Assembly: GCA_005893365.1 (NCBI GenBank)
Contig: VBPB01000089.1
Span: 1 to 24,069 of the forward strand
Source of the DNA: Candidatus Eiseniibacteriota bacterium
GTDB lineage: Bacteria; Eisenbacteria; RBG-16-71-46
Length of the DNA stretch: 24,069 nt
Direction: 5' to 3'
Position 1 is the stretch's first letter. Every line of letters starts with the position of its first letter. The translations under genes were made by a program, and so were the position numbers. This document shows, in pieces, positions 1 to 11,553 of the stretch. The notes beneath the pieces are model-generated. The model worked only from the letters and a program-made list of their open reading frames with translations, was not told the origin of the DNA and ran no database searches.

Positions 1-127
1 CCCGGTTCGAGCGGGGTTGCCGAACGTGCGCCCCCGGCGTTACAGCCCTCCCCGGGCGGCGTAGGCTCTCCGCCGGCCCAACCCCCGGGTCATGGCCACC
101 ATCCGGTCACCACCGGTCGAGGATCCC

Positions 128-2227
128 ATGCACCGCGCGACCCCCACGATTCCTGTCCTCGCGGCCCTGCTCGCGGCCCTGCTCGTCGCCACCCACGCCC
201 CGCGCCTGCGCGCCGACGAGGGGATGTGGACGCTCGACAACCTGCCGCTGGCGCGTCTCAAGGAGCGCTATGGGTTCACGCCCACCCCCGACTGGATCGA
301 GCACCTGCAGAAGGCGAGCGTCAGCTTCGGCGGCGGTTCGGGTGCGTTCGTCTCGGCCAACGGGCTCGTGCTCACCAATCATCACGTGGCGCTGGGCCAG
401 CTCCAGAAGGTGTCGACGCCCGACCACGACTACGTCCGCGACGGCTTCTTCGCGCGCACCGGCGCCGAAGAGATGAAGTGCCCCGACCTCGAGCTGCGCG
501 TGCTCATCTCCACGGCCAACGTCACGGACCAGGTGCGCCACGCGGTGGACCCCAAGGCCACCGGTGCCGCGCAGACCGCGCAGCGCCGGGCGGCGACCGC
601 GGCGATCGAGAAGGAGTCGAGCCAGAGCACCGGACTGCAGTCGCGGGTGGTCGAGCTGTACAAGGGCGGCGAGTACTGGCTCTACAGGTATCGCAAGTAC
701 ACCGACGTGCGGCTGGTGATGGCCCCCGAGCAGAGCATCGCGTTCTTCGGCGGCGATCCCGACAACTTCTCGTACCCGCGGCACGACCTGGACTTCGCCT
801 TCTTCCGCATCTACGACAAGGGCGAGCCGGTCCATCCCGACTTCTGGTTCCACTGGAACGCGGCCGGCCCATCGGACAGCGAGCTGGTGTTCGTCTCCGG
901 GAATCCCGGCCAGACCAACCGCCAGCTGACGGTGTCGCAGCTCGAGTTCCAGCGCGACACGCAGCGCGCCATCCGCATCGCCGCGCAGGAGCACCGGCTC
1001 GCGGCGCTGCGCGCCTATGCGGCGCGCGGTCCCGAGCAGTCGCGGCGCGCGCTGGACCGCATCTTCGGCCTCGAGAACAACCTCAAGCGCGAGCGGGCCT
1101 TCCTCGAGGTGCTGCGCGACCCGGCGGTGATGGAGGCGAAGCGCAAGGACGAGGAGGCGCTCCGCGCCCGCGTCGCCAAGGACGCCAAGCTGGCCGCGCT
1201 ATACGGCAACGCCTGGGATCACATCGCCGCGGCCGAGCGCGAGCAGGCGCGGCGCTTCCGCGAGTACTCGTATCGCGATGTCGACCGGGGCGCCCGGCTG
1301 GTGACCATCGCCAACGACATCGTGCGCCTGACCACCGAGGTCGAGAAGCCGAACGAGCAGCGGTTCCAGGAGTACCGCGATTCGAACCTCGAGTCGCTCC
1401 GCTTCCAGCTTTTCTCGAAGGCCCCCGTCTTCCCCGACCTGGACGCCGTGACGCTCGAGACCCAACTGGCCGACGCGCTCGCGGCGCTGGGACCCAAGGA
1501 TCCCTGGGTGAAGCTGGCGCTCGGCGACCGCACGCCCGCCCAGGTGGCCGAGGACCTGACCGCGCACACCCGGCTCACCGACGTGGCCTTCCGCCAGGAA
1601 CTGGTGACCGGCGGGAGCCAGGCGGTCGCGGCCTCCGACGACCCGCTCATCGTGTGGGCGCGGAAGCTGGACCCCTCCTACCGGGAGCTGCGGGCCTGGC
1701 ACGAGGACGCCATCACCAGCGTCGAGTCCCTCGAGGGCGCGCGGATCGCCGGCGCGCGCTTCGCGCTCGACGGCAAGTCGGTCTATCCCGACGCCACCGG
1801 CACGCTGCGGCTCTCCTACGGCCGGGTCGCCGGCTACGACCAGCTCCTGACGCGGGTGCCGTGGAAGACCACGTTCCTCGGCCTGTACGACCGCGCCAAG
1901 AGCTTCGACAACCAGCCGCCGTTCGCGATCCCCGATCGCGTCGCGGCCGCCCGTCCCAAGCTCGACCTCGACACGCCGCTCGACTTCGTCACCACCGACG
2001 ACATCATCGGCGGCAACTCGGGCAGCCCGGTGCTCAACCGCAAGCTGGAGTACGTCGGGCTCATCTTCGACGGCAACACCCAGTCGTTCGCCTGGAACTT
2101 CGCCTACGACGATCAGCAAGCCCGCGCCGTCGCCGTCCACTCCGCCGCGATCCTCGAGGCGCTCAAGAACATCTACGGCATGGACGCCCTGGCGAGCGAG
2201 CTGACGCAAGCCCCACCCCGGCCGTAG
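128..2227 (+). CDS. S46 family dipeptidyl peptidase (DPP7/DPP11-like), secreted
   Basis: A 699-residue serine peptidase that would release dipeptides from the N-terminus of peptides in the periplasm or at the cell surface. The ATG at 128 is preferred over the one at 92 because it begins a signal peptide (hydrophobic residues about 8-24, small residues around 28-30). The chymotrypsin-like triad of the family is visible: H85 in TNHHV, D222 in RHDLDF and S631 in GGNSGSP. These sit close to the Porphyromonas DPP11 positions H85, D227 and S655. The residue 18 after the serine, which is Arg in DPP11 (acidic specificity) and Gly in DPP7 (broad hydrophobic), is Gly649 in FDGN, so a DPP7-like specificity is inferred. 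A helical domain inserted around residues 270-500 agrees with the family. No convincing Shine-Dalgarno sequence precedes the start. It converges on the M28/tricorn operon, another exported peptidase unit. Confidence 0.93.
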   Translation: MHRATPTIPVLAALLAALLVATHAPRLRADEGMWTLDNLPLARLKERYGFTPTPDWIEHLQKASVSFGGGSGAFVSANGLVLTNHHVALGQLQKVSTPDHDYVRDGFFARTGAEEMKCPDLELRVLISTANVTDQVRHAVDPKATGAAQTAQRRAATAAIEKESSQSTGLQSRVVELYKGGEYWLYRYRKYTDVRLVMAPEQSIAFFGGDPDNFSYPRHDLDFAFFRIYDKGEPVHPDFWFHWNAAGPSDSELVFVSGNPGQTNRQLTVSQLEFQRDTQRAIRIAAQEHRLAALRAYAARGPEQSRRALDRIFGLENNLKRERAFLEVLRDPAVMEAKRKDEEALRARVAKDAKLAALYGNAWDHIAAAEREQARRFREYSYRDVDRGARLVTIANDIVRLTTEVEKPNEQRFQEYRDSNLESLRFQLFSKAPVFPDLDAVTLETQLADALAALGPKDPWVKLALGDRTPAQVAEDLTAHTRLTDVAFRQELVTGGSQAVAASDDPLIVWARKLDPSYRELRAWHEDAITSVESLEGARIAGARFALDGKSVYPDATGTLRLSYGRVAGYDQLLTRVPWKTTFLGLYDRAKSFDNQPPFAIPDRVAAARPKLDLDTPLDFVTTDDIIGGNSGSPVLNRKLEYVGLIFDGNTQSFAWNFAYDDQQARAVAVHSAAILEALKNIYGMDALASELTQAPPRP

Positions 2228-2238
2228 CTCGAGAACGA

Positions 2239-2263
2239 GGCGGCGGTACCGAGGACCGCCGCC
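2239..2263. terminator. Candidate bidirectional terminator hairpin
   Basis: A perfect 9-bp inverted repeat (ggcggcggt at 2239-2247, accgccgcc at 2255-2263, 7-nt loop) lies in the 49-nt gap between the stop of the S46 gene and the stop of the convergent M28 gene. There is no T-run on either side, so it is not a textbook intrinsic terminator. Its position between two convergent stops is the main support; GC-rich hairpins of this kind arise easily by chance in such DNA. Confidence 0.4.
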
Positions 2264-2276
2264 GCCGCCCGAGTCT

Positions 2277-3734
2277 CTACCGCCGCGCCGCCGCCGGTCG
2301 CATCGCCGCCGCCGCCGCCGCAGCAGCAGCCCCCGGGGGCGGCACCAGCGGCTCCGGCATGTCCGCGAGCACGAACACCATCACCGCCAGCGCCGCGACG
2401 TTCTTGCGCAGCTCGATCGGGTCCACCTTGTCGGGCGTGTCCGCCGGCGTGTGGTGCCAGTCGAAGTAGTGCTCCCCGGTGGTCCGGTGCGCCACCCCCA
2501 GCACGCCCTTGCGCATGAGCGGTCCGATGTCGGCATCCCCGCCGCTGTCGGCGATGCGATCCGCGCCCAGGCCCGCCAGCAGCCGCCCGATCTCCTTCGC
2601 CCGCGCCACCGCCTGCGCCACCCGCGGCGCATCGGTCGAGTCGGTGCCGATCCGCAACGCGCCGAACTCGAAGCCCACCGGGCGCTCGACCCCGCCGTCC
2701 GACTCGACCGCGGCGACGTGCTTGCCCACCAGGGCCCCCAGCGACTCCGCGTACGCCTGAGCGCCACGCGTCCCGTTCTCCTCGTTGGTCCACAGCACGC
2801 AGCGCAGCGTCCGCCGCGGGCGCAGGCCGAGTTGGCGGATGAGCCGCAGCGCTTCCATGCTGATGACCACCCCGCCGCCGTCGTCCTGGGCGCCGCGTCC
2901 CACGTCCCACGAGTCGATGTGGCCGCCGACCACGACCACCTCGTCGGGCTTCTGCCAGCCGCGGATCTCGCCGATGACGTTGTGCGAGAGCGTATCGGGC
3001 AGGGTCCTCGCCCCCATCTCCAGGTGGACGCGCACGCGCTGGCCGCGCTTGAGCAGGCGGTGGATCATGCTGGCGTCCTCGAGGGTCACCGCCGCCGCCG
3101 GGATCTGGGGCAGGCTGTCCACGTACCCGCCCATGGCGCCGGTGTGCGGCGTGCGCAGGCTCACCGGCCCCACCGAACGCACCAGCGCCGCCACCGCACC
3201 CCGCGCGGCCGCGCGGTTGGCGCCCTGACTGCGGTAGCGCACCGTCTCGCCGTAGCGCGTGAACGGCACGTCGAAGAGCACCATCCGGCCGCGCACCGCG
3301 TCGGCCGGCAGCGAGTCCAGCTCGGCGAAGCTCTCGACCACCACCACCTCGGCAGTGATGCCGCCCGCCGTCGTGCCCACGCTGCGGCCCAGGCCCAGGA
3401 TCGAGAGCTGCTGCGGGCCCGGCTCCACCATCTCGGCGTGCTCCTCGCCGCGCACCCAATGCGGGACCATCGCCGGCTGGAGCCTCACCTTCTCCAGCCC
3501 GTCCTCGCGCATCGCCTGGGCGGCCCAGGCGATGGCCCGGTCCAGCTCCGGCGAGCCGGAGAGCCGGTGGCCGATGCCATCGCAGAGCTGCGACAACCGG
3601 AGCATGGCGTGATCGCTCGACAGCGCGGCGCCGATCAGCCGCTCGGCGGCCGGCCGGTAGAGCGAGTCCAGCGGCGCGCGGGGCGCCGGCGTCACCGCCA
3701 GCGCCCACACGGTCAGCCACGTGACGGCGGTCAT
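2277..3734 (-). CDS. M28 family zinc metallopeptidase (carboxypeptidase Q/PGCP-like), exported
   Basis: A 485-residue aminopeptidase-type co-catalytic zinc enzyme. The N-terminus has a short hydrophobic stretch that could be a signal peptide, followed by an apple-like PA domain insert (about residues 110-240) and the M28 catalytic domain (about 250-455). Expected metal and catalytic residues are present: H272 in GGHIDS, bridging D284 in AQDDGG, general base E318 and ligand E319 in TNEEN, D346 in ESDGG, and a His of the HHTPADT motif (H427/H428). The ATG lies 6 nt after the stop of the tricorn gene, and a GGGAG ribosome binding site overlaps that stop codon, so the two are one operon and probably translationally coupled. 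The C-terminus ends in a polyalanine run encoded by a GCC/GCA tract, probably dispensable. It probably acts on the short peptides made by its operon partner, which is inference. Confidence 0.93.
   Translation of the reverse strand: MTAVTWLTVWALAVTPAPRAPLDSLYRPAAERLIGAALSSDHAMLRLSQLCDGIGHRLSGSPELDRAIAWAAQAMREDGLEKVRLQPAMVPHWVRGEEHAEMVEPGPQQLSILGLGRSVGTTAGGITAEVVVVESFAELDSLPADAVRGRMVLFDVPFTRYGETVRYRSQGANRAAARGAVAALVRSVGPVSLRTPHTGAMGGYVDSLPQIPAAAVTLEDASMIHRLLKRGQRVRVHLEMGARTLPDTLSHNVIGEIRGWQKPDEVVVVGGHIDSWDVGRGAQDDGGGVVISMEALRLIRQLGLRPRRTLRCVLWTNEENGTRGAQAYAESLGALVGKHVAAVESDGGVERPVGFEFGALRIGTDSTDAPRVAQAVARAKEIGRLLAGLGADRIADSGGDADIGPLMRKGVLGVAHRTTGEHYFDWHHTPADTPDKVDPIELRKNVAALAVMVFVLADMPEPLVPPPGAAAAAAAAAMRPAAARR
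2304..2331. repeat. GCC/GCA trinucleotide tract inside the M28 gene end
   Basis: An uninterrupted run of (gcc)n followed by (gca)3 on the plus strand. It encodes most of a nine-alanine stretch close to the M28 protein C-terminus on the minus strand. The tract lies beyond the conserved metallopeptidase domain, so length changes by replication slippage would be tolerated in frame. Confidence 0.75.
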
Positions 3735-3740
3735 GGCTCC

Positions 3741-7091
<3,351 letters not shown>

Positions 7092-7347
7092 CGGACCTCC
7101 CTAGGCCTGGGTCATGCGATCGGGCCGGCGCACGATATCAGCCCGCCGCGGTGGCGGGGCGCCGGGCGGACGAACGCCGCTGGTTGGCCTCCGAACGCTG
7201 TCGCCAGCCACCGGGCGAGGGGGTAGGCTGTCGCGTCCAGCGGCCCGGCGGTCACGCACGCCTCGGGTCCGCGTATCCGTGACGGCCGGCGCCACGGGCG
7301 CATCCGACGCCGGTCGACGACCTTGGTCGCCACCCCGGGAACCCCGC
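7092..7347. other. Divergent intergenic region, tricorn operon / cytochrome b operon
   Basis: This 256-nt gap between divergently transcribed operons must hold the start signals for both. I see the ribosome binding site of the tricorn gene at about 7095-7102 and a small hairpin (cccgcc/ggcggg around 7142-7158), but no promoter pair close enough to consensus to place. The plus-strand reading frame stays open upstream to 7114, but that extension is Arg/Pro-rich and unlike any b-type cytochrome N-terminus. Confidence 0.5.
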
Positions 7348-8148
7348 ATGACCGAGACGCCCCCGCCGACGACGCGCGCCCGCTCCGCCGAGCCTGCGCG
7401 CGTCGTGGTCAAGCACCACCCGCTGGTGCGGCTCACGCACTGGGTCAACGTGCCGGTCCTGTTCGGGCTGATCGCCAGCGGGCTCGCCATCTACTGGGCC
7501 GCCCCGGTGTTCCTCCACCCGCGCGACCCGGTGACCGGCAGCCGCGACTACCTGGTCGACCTCGGCGCCGCGGTCGCCCATGTCCTCCACGACCGCGGCG
7601 GCGACCCGCGCTCGTGGATCTACGACCACGTGAGCCTCGGCACCGGCATGCTGGCGCGCGCGCTGCGCCTCCACTGGGCGCTGGCCTACGTCTTCATGCT
7701 GAACGGCGCCCTCTACCTGATCGGACTCATCGCCGGCGGCGGGTGGCGGGCACTGCTGCCCCGCTTGAGCGACGTCGCCGATGCCCGGGCGATGCTCCGC
7801 TTCTACCTCGGCGTCGTGCCGATGGCGATCCGGCGCCGGCCGTGGCCGCACCCGGTCATCCGCTCCAAGTACAACGCCCTCCAGCGCGCCGCCTACTTCT
7901 CGATGTCGGTGGCCGGGGTGCTGGTCATCCTCTCGGGCTGGGCCATGCACAAGCCCATCCAGTTCGGCTGGCTCGAGCGCCTGTTCGTCAACTACGACGG
8001 CGCGCGCATCGTCCACTTCGTCTGCCTGCTGGTGCTCGGCTCGTTCGTGGTCCCGCACGTGATCCTGGTCATCGCCGACGGCTGGGACACGTTCCGCTCG
8101 ATGGTGGTCGGCTGGTCCGCCCGCCTCAAGGAGGCCCGACATGAGTGA
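7348..8148 (+). CDS. Cytochrome b561-like membrane subunit (b/b6 domain, electron transfer)
   Basis: A 266-residue integral membrane protein of the diheme b-type cytochrome superfamily (Ni/Fe-hydrogenase b-type, formate dehydrogenase gamma, thiosulfate reductase cytochrome b). About four helices are visible: about 35-52, 105-130, 180-200 and 222-245. Candidate heme ligands are H31 at the head of helix 1, H109 in helix 2, and H223 and H237 in helix 4. It would exchange electrons between the quinone pool and a periplasmic redox enzyme, almost certainly the molybdoenzyme encoded next, whose start lies inside this gene's last codons (8-nt overlap). I chose ATG 7348 over upstream in-frame codons because the preceding translation is low-complexity and the family normally begins shortly before the HHPLVRLTHW motif. 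The ribosome binding site is weak (GGGA near 7337). Confidence 0.88.
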   Translation: MTETPPPTTRARSAEPARVVVKHHPLVRLTHWVNVPVLFGLIASGLAIYWAAPVFLHPRDPVTGSRDYLVDLGAAVAHVLHDRGGDPRSWIYDHVSLGTGMLARALRLHWALAYVFMLNGALYLIGLIAGGGWRALLPRLSDVADARAMLRFYLGVVPMAIRRRPWPHPVIRSKYNALQRAAYFSMSVAGVLVILSGWAMHKPIQFGWLERLFVNYDGARIVHFVCLLVLGSFVVPHVILVIADGWDTFRSMVVGWSARLKEARHE

Positions 8149-9211
8149 GCGCGACCCGGACGAGGAGCGGGCGGAGAACGAAGGCATGCCCCCGCCGCGC
8201 GACGCCGTGAATGCGACCGGCGGTGGCGTGCCTCCGGCGAGGGACGACATGCCGCCGACTCCAGGCGCCATGCCTTCGTCCGGGGACGCCACGCTCCGCC
8301 CGGAGGAAGGCACGTCGGCCGAGCCCCCGCCCCCGCCGCCCGCGCCGCGCCCCGGCTTCCTCGCGGAACGCCCCGAGGTCGAGCGGGACGTCCCGCGCCG
8401 CGCGCTCGCGGCGGCCACGCGCCGCGACTTCCTGCTCCTGGCGGGCGGGGTGTTGGCCACGGCGGCCGGCGCCTGGTGGCTGCTGCCGGACGCGACGCGT
8501 GCCCGGCTCGTCGGGATGTCGGGCCGCGACCACCTCGACTCGCTGGCCGCCCGCGTCGGGCTCTCGCGCGCGCGGCGCGAGCGCACCCTCGACCGGGCGC
8601 TCACCTTCGACGACGACGTGGCCGAGGCGCTCACCTCGCCCGACCGGCGCGTGCGCACCTACGCGCGTTCCGAGGTCACGCCGCTGCGCAACAACTTCCA
8701 CGGCCAGACGCCGGGCCCCGAGATCCTGGCCGGCTGGTCGCTCACCCTCTCGGGGCTCGCGTCGCGACGGGTCGAGCGGCTCCCGCTCGCGACGCTGCTC
8801 GCGCGCTTCCCGCTCCACGGCCAGGTCACGCGGCTCGTGTGCGTCGAAGGCTGGAGTGCGGTGGCCTGGTGGGGCGGGCTGCGCTTCGCCGACCTCTTGG
8901 CCGCGTTCCCGCCCGCGCCCTCGGCCCGCTGGGCCGCCCTGCGCTCGGTGGTGAGCCTCGACGCCTACGGGCGCCCGGAGCCCTACTACGTCTCGATCGA
9001 CCTCAAGACCGCGCGGCATCCGCAGACGTTGCTCGCCACGCATCACGACGGACGGCCGCTCACGCTCGCGCATGGGGCACCCTTGCGCCTGGTGGCGCCG
9101 ATGAAGCTCGGGCTCAAGAACATCAAGGCGCTCACCGACATCGCCTACAGCGCGGACGAGCCGGCCGACTACTGGAACGAGCGGGGCTACTCGAAGTACG
9201 ACGGGCTGTGA
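8141..9211 (+). CDS. TAT-exported molybdopterin-dependent oxidoreductase (sulfite oxidase/MsrP-like fold)
   Basis: A 356-residue enzyme of the sulfite oxidase/YedY family. A twin-arginine motif, RRDFLLL at residues 94-100, and the following hydrophobic segment direct folded export. The probable molybdenum-ligating cysteine is C234 in RLVCVEGWS, followed by the family's tryptophan/glycine-rich AWWGG segment. The substrate is not predictable; relatives reduce methionine sulfoxide or oxidise sulfite. The ATG overlaps the end of the cytochrome b gene and has a perfect AAGGAGG ribosome binding site, which fixes the start and leaves an unusual 93-residue Pro/Met/Gly/acid-rich region before the twin arginines. 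Translational coupling and adjacency make the cytochrome its likely electron partner, in the manner of MsrPQ, although that cytochrome is b561-like rather than a YedZ homologue I can recognise. Confidence 0.88.
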   Translation: MSERDPDEERAENEGMPPPRDAVNATGGGVPPARDDMPPTPGAMPSSGDATLRPEEGTSAEPPPPPPAPRPGFLAERPEVERDVPRRALAAATRRDFLLLAGGVLATAAGAWWLLPDATRARLVGMSGRDHLDSLAARVGLSRARRERTLDRALTFDDDVAEALTSPDRRVRTYARSEVTPLRNNFHGQTPGPEILAGWSLTLSGLASRRVERLPLATLLARFPLHGQVTRLVCVEGWSAVAWWGGLRFADLLAAFPPAPSARWAALRSVVSLDAYGRPEPYYVSIDLKTARHPQTLLATHHDGRPLTLAHGAPLRLVAPMKLGLKNIKALTDIAYSADEPADYWNERGYSKYDGL

Positions 9212-9221
9212 GGCGCCCGTC

Positions 9222-10175
9222 ATGACCTCGCCTCGGGCGGTCGTGACCGGGGCCTACTCCAACATCGGGGGTGCCGTCGGACGCGAGCTGCTCGCCCGCG
9301 GCTGGCGGGTCGAGACGCTCACCAACCATCCCCGGCCCGACGATCCGGCCGCCCTAGCGATCGTGCCGCACCCGCTGGGGTTCGAGCCCGCCGCCCTGCG
9401 TCGCGTGCTCGCGGGCGCGCACCTGCTCGTCAACACGTACTGGATCCGCTTCCCACGCTCGGGCGTGACGTTCGCGCACGCCGTGCGCGATACGCGGACC
9501 CTGCTCGACGCCGCCCGGGACGCGGGGGTCCGGCGGCTGGTCCAGATCAGCGTCAGCCACGCCGGCGACGCCTCGGACCTCGGCTATTACCGCGGCAAGG
9601 GGCAGGTCGAGTGCCTCGTGCGCGAGTCGGGGCTGTCGTACGCGATCGTCCGCCCGACGCTCGTCGTGGGTCCCCACGATGTGCTGACCCACCACATCGC
9701 GTGGCTCCTGCGCCGGCTGCCGTGGTTCGGCATCCCGAGCGGCCCCGGCTACCGCCTGCAACCCGTGACGCTCGGCGACGTCGCCCGCATCGTCTGCGAC
9801 GCCGCCGCTGGCGGTGCAGCGTTGACGGTCGACGCCGCCGGCCCCGAGACGTTCACGTTCCGCGAGTACGTGGGCGGTCTCGCCCGGGCGATCGGCCGGC
9901 CGCTGCGCGCGTTCCCGATGCCGCCGTGGGCGGCGATCGCCTGCCTCCGACCGCTCGGCTGGGCGCTGCGCGACACGCTGCTGACGACGGAGGAACTGGA
10001 GGGACTGAGACGCGATCTCCTCACGTCGCCCTCGCCGCCGCTCGGCACCGAGCGTGTCGGCGAGTGGATCGCCCGTCACGGGCAGGGGTTCGGCACCCGC
10101 TACGTCAACGACACGATCGATCGCTTCGCGCGCGCCCGGCGGGCGCGGGACGCCGCCGCGCACGGCGGGGCGTGA
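9222..10175 (+). CDS. Atypical/extended SDR family NAD(P)-binding oxidoreductase (NDUFA9/NmrA-like)
   Basis: A 317-residue Rossmann-fold protein starting 10 nt after the molybdoenzyme stop, with GAGG about 8 nt before the ATG, so it is probably the third gene of the operon. A glycine-rich nucleotide loop, TGAYSNIGGAVG, spans residues 9-20. A YxxxK pair is present at Y122 and K126 in YYRGK, followed by the RPT segment typical of extended SDRs (about 144-146). The C-terminal half carries the substrate domain and a hydrophobic PMPPWAAIACLRPLG segment seen in NDUFA9-like SDRs. Such proteins serve as epimerases, reductases or assembly/quinone-related factors, and the sequence does not say which. 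The neighbours suggest a redox role, which is inference only. Confidence 0.85.
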   Translation: MTSPRAVVTGAYSNIGGAVGRELLARGWRVETLTNHPRPDDPAALAIVPHPLGFEPAALRRVLAGAHLLVNTYWIRFPRSGVTFAHAVRDTRTLLDAARDAGVRRLVQISVSHAGDASDLGYYRGKGQVECLVRESGLSYAIVRPTLVVGPHDVLTHHIAWLLRRLPWFGIPSGPGYRLQPVTLGDVARIVCDAAAGGAALTVDAAGPETFTFREYVGGLARAIGRPLRAFPMPPWAAIACLRPLGWALRDTLLTTEELEGLRRDLLTSPSPPLGTERVGEWIARHGQGFGTRYVNDTIDRFARARRARDAAAHGGA

Positions 10176-10271
10176 GTCCCGGGCGGCCGCCACCTTGCGT
10201 GCTCGCCCTGGAACCGACATCTTCGGCGCGATGCTCACCCCGAGCGACGCCCCCGCCCCGTCCGCGCCCCG

Positions 10272-11528
10272 GTGACGCCCGACCCGGGCGCGCCGCCCGC
10301 GGTGGGGCCCCCCCGCCCCTCCTCGTTCGCCGCGCTCGCGCACCGCAACTTCCGCCTGCTCTGGACCAGCCAGCTGATCTCGATGGCCGGCTCGATGATG
10401 CAGAACGCCGCCATCCTCTGGCACGTCTCGCTGCTGGTGGCGCCGGACCGGCGCGGCCTGGCGCTCGGCATGGTCGGCCTGGTGCGCATCGTCCCGATCA
10501 TCGCCTTCTCGCTGGTGAGCGGCGTCGTGGCCGACGCGCTCGACCGCCGGCGGCTGATGCTGATCACCCAGACCGGCATGGCGCTCGCGGCCGCCGCCCT
10601 GGCGCTGGTGGCCTTCCGCGGTGTCCACGCCCTGTGGCCGGTCTACCTGCTGGCCGCCCTGGGTTCCGCCTTCGGCTCCTTCGACAGTCCGGCTCGCACG
10701 TCGCTGGTGCCGACCCTGGTCCCGCGCGAGCACCTGCCCAACGCGATCAGCCTCAACACCATCATGTTCCAGACCGCCTCGGTGGTGGGCGTCTCGTTCC
10801 TGGTGGTGATCGCGGCCCTGCTCGCGATGCGCGACGTGCCGCGCCGCCCCGCGCATGAGACCAGCGACATCAGCTGGCGCTCGGCCCGCGCGGGCCTGGC
10901 GTTCGTGTTCCACACGCCGCTCATCCGCTCGACCATGCTGCTCGACTTCTTCGCCACCTTCTTCGCCTCGGCGACCGCCCTGCTGCCGATCTTCGCGCAG
11001 GACATCCTGCGGGTGGGCGCCCGCGGTTACGGCCTGCTCTCGGCGGCCCCGTCGGTGGGGGCGCTGCTCACCAGCGCCGCCCTGGTGCCGCTGCTCGAGC
11101 GCATCGACCGGCGCGGTCTGGCGATGCTGTGGTCGGTGTTGGGCTACGGGCTCGCCACCGTCGTGTTCGGGCTCTCGCGCGACTTTGTACTCACCTTCGT
11201 GTGCCTGGCGCTGACCGGGGCGACCGACACGGTGAGCATGGTGGTCCGCAACGTCATCCGCCAGCTCAACACCCCCGACGCGATGCGCGGCCGCATGACC
11301 GGCGTCAACATGGTGTTCTTCATGGGCGGCCCGCAGCTGGGCGAGCTGGAGGCCGGGCTGGTCGCCAACCTGTGGGGCGCCCCGTTCTCGGTGGTGAGCG
11401 GCGGCATCGGCTGCCTGCTGGCGACGCTGGGCGTGGCCGCCCAGACGCCGGCGCTGCGCCTCTACCGGCGCGATACCCCGGTGCACGACGCCGGCCCCGC
11501 CAACAGTCGGGCCGGGAACGGTCGCTGA
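10272..11528 (+). CDS. MFS transporter, EntS/TM-effector type, with apparent internal deletion
   Basis: A 418-residue exporter-type major facilitator protein. The HRNFRLLW motif (25-31) before helix 1 is diagnostic of the EntS-like branch, and the helix 2-3 loop motif A is recognisable as GVVADALDRRR (84-93). Substrates are unknown; relatives export siderophores or drugs. It starts at GTG 10272 without a clear ribosome binding site; the next in-frame methionine would remove the conserved HRNF motif. An oddity lies at residues 165-186: relatives read FQTAS-VVGPAL, then some 20 residues of helix and loop, then VSFLVVIAALL, whereas here VVG (171-173) runs directly into VSFL. About 20-25 residues spanning the end of helix 5 and start of helix 6 seem missing in frame, leaving an odd helix count. 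It lies 96 nt after the SDR gene, so co-transcription is possible but not evident. Confidence 0.85.
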   Translation: MTPDPGAPPAVGPPRPSSFAALAHRNFRLLWTSQLISMAGSMMQNAAILWHVSLLVAPDRRGLALGMVGLVRIVPIIAFSLVSGVVADALDRRRLMLITQTGMALAAAALALVAFRGVHALWPVYLLAALGSAFGSFDSPARTSLVPTLVPREHLPNAISLNTIMFQTASVVGVSFLVVIAALLAMRDVPRRPAHETSDISWRSARAGLAFVFHTPLIRSTMLLDFFATFFASATALLPIFAQDILRVGARGYGLLSAAPSVGALLTSAALVPLLERIDRRGLAMLWSVLGYGLATVVFGLSRDFVLTFVCLALTGATDTVSMVVRNVIRQLNTPDAMRGRMTGVNMVFFMGGPQLGELEAGLVANLWGAPFSVVSGGIGCLLATLGVAAQTPALRLYRRDTPVHDAGPANSRAGNGR

Positions 11529-11553
11529 CGCACCATCCCCGGCGCCGACCTAC

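Noticed and set aside
1..20. GGTTCGA sequence resembling a tRNA T-loop at the window start
   Set aside because: The flanking bases do not form a five-pair T-stem around the loop and no CCA or acceptor end follows.
7114..7347. In-frame N-terminal extension of the cytochrome b gene
   Set aside because: Arg/Pro-rich with no family resemblance; ATG 7348 gives a normal N-terminus.
10195..10223. TTGCGT, 17-nt gap, CATCTT as a promoter for the MFS gene
   Set aside because: Only three matches in each hexamer; not better than chance.
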